DNA from: an uncultured bacterium
Lineage (GTDB): Bacteria; Patescibacteriota; Saccharimonadia; Saccharimonadales; Saccharimonadaceae
NCBI GenBank assembly: GCA_937922985.1
Contig: CALAKV010000057.1
Coordinates: 1 to 6,427, forward strand
DNA length: 6,427 bases
Reading direction: 5' to 3'
Shown piece after piece: positions 1-4,862 of this stretch (the stretch's first letter is position 1; every line of letters begins with the position of its first letter). The notes under the pieces are model-generated. The model did not search any database and had not been told where the DNA came from. It saw nothing but the letters and a program-made list of their open reading frames with translations. The position numbers and the translations under genes are program-made.

Positions 1-36
1 AATGGATCAACAGTTCATTATAGTATAAAAGGGGTT

Positions 37-72
37 AAGAAAAAGTTATCTAAATACTGCAGTGCAGGATAA
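37..72 (-). terminator. possible terminator after the 73-aa membrane protein gene
   Basis: On the minus strand TTATC (68-72) can pair with GATAA (46-50) around a small inner CTGC/GCAG stem, with a one-sided bulge of six bases. The stem is followed by five T residues (40-44) and more pyrimidines. It lies about 55 bases past the stop codon at 126-128. The bulge makes the stem imperfect, so this is only a candidate. No gene is visible in bases 1-125. Confidence 0.33.
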
Positions 73-125
73 TTCATAAATATAAATAATACCAGCCGAA
101 TATACAAGCATTAAAAAACTATGCA

Positions 126-347
126 TTATTTAAGAGCTCCTCGTGACCAAGCTTCTACAAAAGCTAACGCAAAACACAAAATTAAACCAATCACTAAAGA
201 TAATTTTTTACGATGATTGATTACTATTAAAGGTTTAATAATATCTTTTTTTGCAATTTTTAAGTATACGCAATAACAGAAAAATACAAAATAAATAAAT
301 GTAATAATATTATATAAAATATTAATAATATTATGAAGAAGCTCCAT
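126..347 (-). CDS. small two-helix membrane protein, probable phage moron
   Basis: This gene encodes 73 residues that I cannot assign to a named family. Two hydrophobic segments, about residues 7-28 and 48-66, are separated by a lysine/arginine-rich loop. By the positive-inside rule the loop should be cytoplasmic and both ends outside. ATG at 345-347 is preceded by GGGAG (355-359) with seven bases between. The gene has its own near-consensus promoter just upstream and follows the neck genes without being tightly coupled to them. Independent expression of a small membrane protein inside a structural module is typical of a moron, for example a superinfection-exclusion or host-surface protein. 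A holin is possible, but the basic loop and the missing charged tail do not particularly support it. The gene is clear; the function is inference. Confidence 0.72.
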   Translation of the reverse strand: MELLHNIINILYNIITFIYFVFFCYCVYLKIAKKDIIKPLIVINHRKKLSLVIGLILCFALAFVEAWSRGALK

Positions 348-380
348 CTTTTAACTCCCAATTAGCTTTTATACACAATC

Positions 381-409
381 AGTATACTCCCATTAACCTA
401 GGTTGTCAA
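381..409 (-). promoter_or_regulatory. near-consensus sigma70-type promoter for the 73-aa gene
   Basis: Read on the minus strand, the -35 is TTGACA (404-409, 6/6 to consensus), the spacer is exactly 17 bases (387-403) and the -10 is TATACT (381-386, 5/6). The -35 overlaps the last codons and stop of the upstream 170-aa gene. Transcription should begin near 374, giving a leader of about 27 bases before the ATG at 347. It is the strongest promoter-like sequence in the window. Confidence 0.8.
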
Positions 410-910
410 GCTTTCAGCCACTTTCACCCCAAAACTCAAACTTAACTCTCTCGTAAAGATTCCATCACCTCTTTCACCGTAGCCATATTCCATTTTTACG
501 CCAGATTCGCCCAGATTCAAAGCTACTCGTTCACCCAAATAACCGGCATCTTGATTTTTTACCAAAATTCCCATTATCGAATCCGGCAAAAGTTGCATCT
601 TTTCATTTCTACCGCAAACAATTCGATGCAAGGTTGCAAAACTATTAATATTTTTAGCGTTCGTGGTTAAATCTCGGGTCAAATCCACCGCCACGGTTAA
701 TTTTATGGTTAAATTTGTAGTAATTTCAAACGCGGCCGAATCTTCCACATCTTGTTCTGCGTATTCCATAAAACAAAGCGGTAAAGAATTTTTCGCCACT
801 ACCACAGGTTCACCAAAATAAAACCGCCCCTTTAATTCTTTCACACAGTTTTTCTCTAAAATATACTTAATCCGTTCAAGTATTGGGTCTTTATAAAAAT
901 TATTATTCAT
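398..910 (-). CDS. probable tail-terminator / tail-completion (neck) protein
   Basis: The product has 170 residues. A short N-terminal helix (about residues 8-20) is followed by alternating beta-strand patterns, a proline-rich stretch near residues 34-45 and a strand-rich C-terminus. This layout, and the position just after the gpG-like gene, match the small tail-terminator or head-tail completion proteins (lambda gpU-like fold, or the Mu gp37 position) that sit at the top of the tail tube. I see no diagnostic motif, so the family is inferred from size, pattern and synteny. The start ATG (908-910) overlaps the stop of the upstream gene by one base (TAATG), and a strong GAGGAG (919-924) lies inside the end of that gene, indicating translational coupling. 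The gene ends in TAG, and its end carries the -35 of the next promoter. Confidence 0.7.
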   Translation of the reverse strand: MNNNFYKDPILERIKYILEKNCVKELKGRFYFGEPVVVAKNSLPLCFMEYAEQDVEDSAAFEITTNLTIKLTVAVDLTRDLTTNAKNINSFATLHRIVCGRNEKMQLLPDSIMGILVKNQDAGYLGERVALNLGESGVKMEYGYGERGDGIFTRELSLSFGVKVAESLTT

Positions 911-1326
911 TATCTACTCTCCTCAAATAAATATTTTTGAATTTGCTGCCTTAATTCTTGCCAGTCTATCTCACGCACACCCCACATCTTCCGCACCGGT
1001 AGTTTTCGTGTTCCTAATTGGTGGAATTTAAAATAAGACGCTGAGTTTGTAAACTCAACTTCTTGCGGTCTGGTTGTATGTTTAAAACCTTTCTGCATTC
1101 TGCGTGTTTTTCGCAAAATCGGGTGGCTATAAGCTTTTTTCCTTCGTGCCCAGCCCCCGAAACCTGAACCGCTACTTTCAAAATTCCGCTGAATTTCTCG
1201 CTCAAAATAGTTGGCAAAATCTTCAAGAGGCTTGCTCAAGTTTTGAGATTGTTTCCAGCGATTTTCAAAATCTCGAATAATCGCCTTTTCGCCAGAGCTT
1301 TCAATCGAAAATTGAATTAAACTCAT
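910..1326 (-). CDS. Mu gpG-like phage virion morphogenesis (tail completion) protein
   Basis: This 138-residue protein shows the pattern of the phage virion morphogenesis family (Mu gpG / P2 gpS, Phage_tail_S). An N-terminal helical part (residues 15-50) leads to a G-F-G-G-W-A segment (55-60), then H-P-x-L-R-K-T (68-74), and near the C-terminus Y-x-x-F-H-Q-L-G-T-R-x-L-P-V-R (98-112). The last motif corresponds to the family's Ya..HQfG....PaR box. Members act late in assembly, joining or stabilising tails and heads. The protein is basic in its middle section. The gene sits 24 bases after the connector gene, with a GAGG Shine-Dalgarno just before ATG at 1324-1326, and is translationally coupled to the next gene by a one-base overlap. 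In Mu the gpG gene lies before the protease; here it follows the connector. Confidence 0.82.
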   Translation of the reverse strand: MSLIQFSIESSGEKAIIRDFENRWKQSQNLSKPLEDFANYFEREIQRNFESSGSGFGGWARRKKAYSHPILRKTRRMQKGFKHTTRPQEVEFTNSASYFKFHQLGTRKLPVRKMWGVREIDWQELRQQIQKYLFEESR

Positions 1327-1350
1327 TTAAAAATCCTCAACTCTCCGCTG

Positions 1351-1947
1351 TCAATATTTACCAAACAAGTCTTCGTCTCCCGTACTCCACACTTCATTTT
1401 CAGTACGTTTTTCTTCTTCAGTTTCTTGCAAAGCTTTAATTTCAGCTTTAGCGAGGTCAATTTTACGGTAGCCATCTTTACTTGTATCGGCCATCTCTTG
1501 ATTAAAGCCATATTCTCGCACTAATAGTTTTCCGGCGGCGTAAATTCGCACAATATAACCTACAATATCACGATTTTGCTCTATCGTACTAATAGCTAAA
1601 ACTTTTCGAATTTCAGCTAGTACTTCACCGCGGATTTTTTCCACCAGCGCTTGTCGAACATTGCTATAATTATAGCTAACATTGGCGATTTCGCCGTTTT
1701 TTGAGTTATTAGCCAGTTCAATAACACTATTTTCAGCATCAATATTTGATACTTCCATTTTTTCACCACCACAAAACACGGCCACATCTTCAAAATCAAC
1801 CAAATCGTTATAATTTGAATCTGCAATAATTCCATCGTTCAAAATAATATGATTTCCTTGAATCTCTGCGCTAATATTCTGCTGTCGATGAATTAACCCT
1901 GCTTCTTCTAAGATAGCTTGCACGCTTTCAAAATTTTTATCACTCAT
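1351..1947 (-). CDS. head-tail connector / adaptor protein
   Basis: This gene encodes 198 residues in two apparent parts. Residues about 25-95 are beta-rich (short alternating strands, an F-x-D-V-A-V-F segment near 52-58, ending in V-S-Y-N-Y-S at 90-95). Residues about 96-175 are strongly helical, with V-R-Q-A-L-V at the start and an A-A-G-K-L-L-V-R-E-Y-G segment (137-147). The helical half resembles the small adaptor proteins that bind under the portal (HK97 gp6 / Mu gp36-type); the strand-rich N-terminus looks like an added domain. The tail is acidic and ends in L-F-G-K-Y. The start ATG (1945-1947) has AAAGGA (1953-1958) five bases upstream. It is the first gene after a promoter and hairpin leader, and heads a neck-gene unit of three. 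Confidence 0.68.
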   Translation of the reverse strand: MSDKNFESVQAILEEAGLIHRQQNISAEIQGNHIILNDGIIADSNYNDLVDFEDVAVFCGGEKMEVSNIDAENSVIELANNSKNGEIANVSYNYSNVRQALVEKIRGEVLAEIRKVLAISTIEQNRDIVGYIVRIYAAGKLLVREYGFNQEMADTSKDGYRKIDLAKAEIKALQETEEEKRTENEVWSTGDEDLFGKY

Positions 1948-1967
1948 TTTATTCCTTTCTGGCTTAC

Positions 1968-1998
1968 AAAAAGAAAAAACGACTCTTTTGAAAGCCGT
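1968..1998 (-). promoter_or_regulatory. leader hairpin with T-tract before the connector gene (attenuator-like)
   Basis: On the minus strand bases 1998 to 1979 form an 8-pair stem (ACGGCTTT with AGAGTCGT, two G-T pairs) closed by a CAAA tetraloop. A run of Ts broken by one C (1968-1979) follows. This is the shape of an intrinsic terminator, but it lies only about 7 bases past the predicted start of transcription from the promoter at 2012-2020 and just before the ribosome-binding site of the connector gene. It could stop read-through from the capsid genes, act as an attenuator, or protect the 5' end of the message. A very similar leader lies at 4531-4556. Confidence 0.62.
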
Positions 1999-2011
1999 CT
2001 ATTACCTTTTT

Positions 2012-2020
2012 ATTATATCA
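2012..2020 (-). promoter_or_regulatory. extended -10 promoter for the connector/neck genes
   Basis: The minus strand reads TGATATAAT: a perfect TATAAT (2012-2017) with the TGn extension (2018-2020). There is no good -35 at 16-18 bases, which is common for extended -10 promoters. Transcription would begin near 2005. It lies between the terminator of the major capsid gene and the connector gene, so it would start a separate neck-gene transcript. Confidence 0.6.
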
Positions 2021-2031
2021 AATTTTCAGAC

Positions 2032-2056
2032 AAAATAAAACCAGCCAATTTGGCTG
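2032..2056 (-). terminator. intrinsic terminator of the capsid gene unit
   Basis: On the minus strand the 15-base palindrome CAGCCAAATTGGCTG (2042-2056), six pairs with a three-base loop, is followed by GG and the T-rich run TTTTATTTT. It starts 21 bases past the major capsid stop codon (2078-2080) and is the clearest terminator in the window. Confidence 0.78.
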
Positions 2057-2077
2057 ATTCTATTCTCAAAAGTTAGC

Positions 2078-2932
2078 TTATTTTCCAGTTGAGGCTACAA
2101 TTCGTTGAACATCAGCAAATGCTGCATCGAATCGGCCACGAAGTCCCCAGCTAAACACATCTGTTTCGAAAGCTCGATCACTGTTTAGGTCAGTTTTTGC
2201 TACAGGTGCACCAACTTTTACGCGTTCAGCAATTGTAAGTGGCATAATACCATCACCTGCTGCAACCAACGCCCAAGTTGTGCCACTAATTCGTGGATCA
2301 ACAATGAGTTCAACCGCTTTATAGTCAGTGTTAGTTTCACCATTTGCCCCAGTTGTTGCTTTCAAAATCTTTTCAGCAGCGGCACGGTTTTTTGTTCCAA
2401 CAATCAAGTGAGTCGGCATTGCAAAAATTGGTTCGTCATCACTATCAGTCATTGCAAGTAGTGCATCATAAGCTTTTGTGAAAGTTTCTTTTGAAAGTGC
2501 ACCAGTAATCAAGTTTCCACGTTTTGCAGAAAATACCGCTTGGCCATCATTCAATTTTGCAGTAAAACCAAGTTCAAGTGCCGCAATAGCAAGCGAACCA
2601 TAATAGCGATTTGCTTTACTTGTCATCATTTTAACCATTGCAGGAACGCGACCAATATTATCATCTTCAATATCTTCACGCTTCACATCAAGAGTTGCTT
2701 CGTGAGTTCGAGGTACGATTGTAACTACTGAATCTTCAGCTACACCATGTTTGCGCTCTGCTTTAAATTCTCGCATTCCAGGAACGCTAGAAACAGTTGC
2801 AATATTTACTGCCGAGCTACTTGTTGGAGTAACATCGTAAAGCACATTTTGTAATGGATCTTTAACTTCTTTTGAAGTTGTTTTAAAAACGGTTTGAATT
2901 GTCAAGTTTAAATTCTTCAATTTTTCGTTCAT
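2078..2932 (-). CDS. Mu gpT-like major capsid protein
   Basis: This 284-residue protein is the shell subunit of the capsid. It resembles the Mu major head subunit gpT family: the segment K-R-E-D-I-E-D-D-N-I-G-R-V-P (residues 84-97) matches the family's R-D-D-F-E-D-D-N-L-G-x-x-x-P box, and is followed by a helix and the N-D-G-Q-A-V-F-S stretch near 128-135 that corresponds to the D-G-Q-x-F-F region. The C-terminal half (A-M-P-T-H-L-I-V-G near 171-179, then V-D-P-R-I-S-G-T-T-W) also fits an HK97-fold capsid protein. The length is close to Mu gpT (about 305). Start ATG 2930-2932 has AAGGAG (2940-2945) seven bases upstream. It follows the decoration gene by 17 bases and ends before a strong terminator, as expected for the most abundant virion protein. 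All 14 arginines use CGN codons. Confidence 0.9.
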   Translation of the reverse strand: MNEKLKNLNLTIQTVFKTTSKEVKDPLQNVLYDVTPTSSSAVNIATVSSVPGMREFKAERKHGVAEDSVVTIVPRTHEATLDVKREDIEDDNIGRVPAMVKMMTSKANRYYGSLAIAALELGFTAKLNDGQAVFSAKRGNLITGALSKETFTKAYDALLAMTDSDDEPIFAMPTHLIVGTKNRAAAEKILKATTGANGETNTDYKAVELIVDPRISGTTWALVAAGDGIMPLTIAERVKVGAPVAKTDLNSDRAFETDVFSWGLRGRFDAAFADVQRIVASTGK

Positions 2933-2949
2933 CTTCTTTCTCCTTAAAA

Positions 2950-3309
2950 CTATTTAATTTTAACCAAAACCTTAGATTCGTTAACAATGCCAACGATTTG
3001 ACCAATTTTTACATCAGTTGGGGCTGAGGCTATAGCTACTTTATTAGCACTAACAATTTTAACGCCTTTTCCTAGATCAGTTGCTACGGCTGAGTCTTTG
3101 CTTAGCTCAAACACACCTTCCGTGCAAATTCGCACTCCATTTCCACGAATTACATCTGCTGTATTCTCAAAAGCAATTCCCAAAAAGTCTTTTCCAGCCT
3201 CACCAGCTTTCACATTGCCAGCCTCATCTACAGTTACAATTTGGCCTATTTTAATCTCATTAGCACCAAACTTAGCTAAAATTACTTCACCACTTTGTCG
3301 ATAAAACAT
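2950..3309 (-). CDS. DUF2190-like capsid decoration protein
   Basis: This small protein of 119 residues consists almost entirely of short beta strands and glycine turns, with repeated I-G-Q-I-V motifs (residues 21-25 and 102-106) and the pattern G-x-V-x-x-x-x-A-x-x-x-I-G-Q-I-V at the N-terminus. This is the look of the DUF2190 family, often found beside gpT-type or other capsid genes and thought to trimerise on the outside of the shell as a decoration or stabilising protein. Its place between the protease/scaffold and the major capsid gene equals that of the decoration protein in other siphophage and Mu-like modules. The ATG (3307-3309) overlaps the protease stop by one base, and its AAGGAG (3318-3323) is inside the end of the protease gene, so the two are translationally coupled. 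The gene ends in TAG. Confidence 0.82.
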   Translation of the reverse strand: MFYRQSGEVILAKFGANEIKIGQIVTVDEAGNVKAGEAGKDFLGIAFENTADVIRGNGVRICTEGVFELSKDSAVATDLGKGVKIVSANKVAIASAPTDVKIGQIVGIVNESKVLVKIK

Positions 3310-3932
3310 TATAAGTTCTCCTTCTTTACTTCTTTATAATCTTCTTCACTTAAACCGAATTTCTCAATAACTCTCTTATCTTCATCGGTTAGTTCAACTT
3401 CATCACTTGCTTTTGTGTTATTTTCGCCATCTTCGTCAGATAGTCGCATATCCGGCATCTTTTCAAAGAGTTCCGAAAGTAATACATCAGTTGGTTTTGA
3501 AGTTTCATCACTTAAATATACATCAGCCTGAACGCTAGATAGAGCAATAAAGTTTTCTCGCATTGCAGGCACTACTTTTCCTTCGCTCAAAAGCTGATCG
3601 AATTTCTTTTTAGCCGAAGAATTCTTTTTCTTACGTTCAAATTCTGCTTTCTCTTTTTCAAATTCTTCACGCTCTTTTCGTAATTTTTCAGCTTCGTCAT
3701 CTTCTTGATTTTCATCAGCCAATTGCTCATCTGCATTTTCAGCTTCTGTTTCAGTCTCAGCTTCTGCTGGTTTTTCAGCTTCTTCAATCTGCTTTTTCAC
3801 AGCTTCAGCCTGATCTTCTGGAACTTCAATTTCTTCACCAGACTTGATTAGCTCTTTTTTCTCTTCATCATTAAGAGTAAACTGAACTTCGATGTCAAAA
3901 TCTCGGTCGTTCTTAATTTTTACAAGATTCAT
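3309..3932 (-). CDS. internal in-frame start: separate scaffold protein (Mu gpZ-like)
   Basis: Inside the protease gene, in the same frame, an ATG at 3930-3932 is preceded by AAAGGAG (3938-3944) with five bases between, as good a ribosome-binding site as that of any gene here. Translation from it would give a 207-residue protein without the protease domain. That protein starts M-N-L-V-K-I-K-N and has an E/A-rich acidic stretch, a lysine/glutamate coiled coil (about 95-130 of the short form) and the C-terminal capsid-binding segment with the G-K-V-V-P-A-M-R pattern. Mu I/Z and lambda C/Nu3 are known to make scaffold this way. The ribosome-binding site is seen in the sequence; that it is used is inference. 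Confidence 0.7.
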   Translation of the reverse strand: MNLVKIKNDRDFDIEVQFTLNDEEKKELIKSGEEIEVPEDQAEAVKKQIEEAEKPAEAETETEAENADEQLADENQEDDEAEKLRKEREEFEKEKAEFERKKKNSSAKKKFDQLLSEGKVVPAMRENFIALSSVQADVYLSDETSKPTDVLLSELFEKMPDMRLSDEDGENNTKASDEVELTDEDKRVIEKFGLSEEDYKEVKKENL

Positions 3933-4466
3933 CTCTTCTCCTTTCTTAATTTCTTTATCACTGAAAAGTATACTTGCACCACTTTCGCTCAACGCTACAA
4001 ATTGATCCATTCCTTTAATGTAAGGGTCTGCAACCAATCCAACGTGTTTTAAAAATGCTCCAACATATTTTCCAGTTCGTTTATCCAAATAATCTTCGCT
4101 AAATCCCATTGATACATCAGGAATTAGTCGTTTTTCGATTTTATCAGCCGTGTCATTATCTCGAATTTCAATTAAGGCGTCAATTCCATCATCAGTAATC
4201 TTCAAATCCTTAACTTCACCTCGGTTCAACTCCGCCAACTCAATGCTGTCTTTCGGGTGGCCAAGCGGAACTGGCACAACACCGTATTTTCCACTTTTGA
4301 AATTTCCAACCATTTCATCTGCAAATTTCTTGTCAAGGATCATCTTTCCGTTGCCGTTTGGGTTAACATATTCGCCGAACTTACAAATCTGTTTCCAGAA
4401 TTGCTTATATTGGCTCGAATCTTCACTTAGCCGAATCTCCAAATCTCTATTTATAAAAATATACAT
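3309..4466 (-). CDS. Mu gpI-like prohead protease with fused scaffold
   Basis: The N-terminal part (to about residue 165) matches phage prohead proteases of the Mu gpI/XkdF type. It has P-V-P-L-G-H-P (candidate catalytic His70), D-V-S-M-G-F (Ser119) and L-K-H-V-G-L (His141). The His-Ser spacing of 49 is like that of HK97-type prohead proteases. The rest is scaffold: an acidic alanine/glutamate-rich stretch, a charged coiled coil and a conserved-looking C-terminal part. The protease removes scaffold during maturation. I choose ATG 4464-4466 (385 residues) because a full AAGGAG (4473-4478) lies six bases upstream. The frame extends ten codons further to a TTG at 4494-4496, but that extension contains this ribosome-binding site and a leader hairpin, and has no site of its own. 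The gene is first in the capsid unit, downstream of a promoter at 4568-4596. Confidence 0.87.
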   Translation of the reverse strand: MYIFINRDLEIRLSEDSSQYKQFWKQICKFGEYVNPNGNGKMILDKKFADEMVGNFKSGKYGVVPVPLGHPKDSIELAELNRGEVKDLKITDDGIDALIEIRDNDTADKIEKRLIPDVSMGFSEDYLDKRTGKYVGAFLKHVGLVADPYIKGMDQFVALSESGASILFSDKEIKKGEEMNLVKIKNDRDFDIEVQFTLNDEEKKELIKSGEEIEVPEDQAEAVKKQIEEAEKPAEAETETEAENADEQLADENQEDDEAEKLRKEREEFEKEKAEFERKKKNSSAKKKFDQLLSEGKVVPAMRENFIALSSVQADVYLSDETSKPTDVLLSELFEKMPDMRLSDEDGENNTKASDEVELTDEDKRVIEKFGLSEEDYKEVKKENL

Positions 4467-4487
4467 GCATTTCTCCTTAAATATAAG

Positions 4488-4507
4488 CTCGCTCAAGTCG
4501 TAGCGAG
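4488..4507 (-). promoter_or_regulatory. second leader hairpin before the protease gene
   Basis: On the minus strand CTCGCT (4502-4507) pairs with AGCGAG (4488-4493) around an eight-base loop. The stem ends nine bases before the AAGGAG site of the protease gene, so it lies in the message leader. The 7-base sequence TAGCGAG (plus strand, 4501-4507) recurs at 4544-4550 inside the first leader hairpin, so the two hairpins can also pair with each other. Confidence 0.45.
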
Positions 4508-4530
4508 TTTCTTTTTGAAAAATGGCAAAA

Positions 4531-4556
4531 GAAAATACGGCCTTAGCGAGCCGTAT
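4531..4556 (-). promoter_or_regulatory. leader hairpin with T-tract (terminator or attenuator) before the capsid unit
   Basis: On the minus strand ATACGGC (4550-4556) and GCCGTAT (4535-4541) form a perfect 7-pair stem with an eight-base loop, followed by TTTTCTTTT. It could terminate transcription coming from the portal/toxin gene and its small neighbour, whose stop is at 4605. But it also sits right after the start of transcription from the promoter at 4568-4596, so any transcript from that promoter carries it at the 5' end. The spacing from TATAAT to ACGGCT is 13 bases, the same as in the leader at 1979-2017. Confidence 0.65.
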
Positions 4557-4567
4557 ATTATGTTTTT

Positions 4568-4596
4568 ATTATAGCAGTTTTAATTTGGGTTGTAAA
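4568..4596 (-). promoter_or_regulatory. sigma70-type promoter of the capsid gene unit
   Basis: The minus strand reads TTTACA (-35, 4591-4596, 5/6 to consensus), a 17-base spacer and TATAAT (-10, 4568-4573, 6/6). Transcription would begin near 4561, giving a leader of about 95 bases that contains two hairpins before the protease ATG at 4466. The -35 starts eight bases past the stop codon of the small gene at 4605-4862. Confidence 0.75.
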
Positions 4597-4604
4597 GGTA
4601 AAAA

Positions 4605-4862
4605 TTATTCTTTTTTATCTTCGCTCCAAAAATAGCCAAATTTATCTTCTATCTCAGAAAAACGTTTAAAATCCGGATCATTTTCGTCCACTCCAAACTC
4701 GGCTGCTGCACGGACTTTTTCGATAGAGCCATCACCACCAACCCCATAATACCACCAATCCATATCTAAAAAGTACTCTGGATCGTAAACAGCATACCAT
4801 TTTTTATCTTGATAGTTTCCCAAAAATACAGATTTTAGCCCCTTATCCTTCAACTCATCCAT
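4605..4862 (-). CDS. small acidic protein, candidate immunity protein for the MuF toxin
   Basis: This gene encodes 85 residues that I do not recognise. They are rich in Asp/Glu and aromatic residues (a W-W-Y-Y cluster at 36-39, W-Y-A-V-Y-D-P at 22-28) with a charged, helix-like C-terminal half, and have no signal peptide or membrane segment. The ATG (4860-4862) overlaps the end of the toxin-bearing gene by eight bases, with AAAGG inside that gene, so the two should be translated together. Small, acidic, cytosolic proteins encoded immediately after a polymorphic toxin are typically its immunity partner, and Mu-like modules have no standard gene between MuF and the protease. The gene is clear; the immunity role is inferred from position and composition only. 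A small unrelated virion or assembly protein remains possible. Confidence 0.75.
   Translation of the reverse strand: MDELKDKGLKSVFLGNYQDKKWYAVYDPEYFLDMDWWYYGVGGDGSIEKVRAAAEFGVDENDPDFKRFSEIEDKFGYFWSEDKKE

Noticed and set aside
17..27. Possible minus-strand promoter (TATAAT at 17-22, TATACT at 22-27) pointing off the left edge
   Set aside because: The -10 hexamers are good, but no acceptable -35 or TGn extension is present, and AT-rich DNA produces such hexamers by chance.
1014..1835. Alternative minus-strand frames within the gpG-like and connector genes
   Set aside because: They overlap clearly coding frames out of phase, are lysine-rich translations of A-rich codons, and have no Shine-Dalgarno sequences.
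2540..3304. Plus-strand frames opposite the capsid and decoration genes
   Set aside because: These are antisense shadows with low-complexity, cysteine- or proline-rich products; the minus-strand genes explain the sequence fully.
4485..4517. Plus-strand terminator shape (AAGCTCGCT...AGCGAGTTT then CTTTTT)
   Set aside because: No plus-strand gene exists for it to end. The inverted repeat makes better sense as a leader hairpin on the minus strand.
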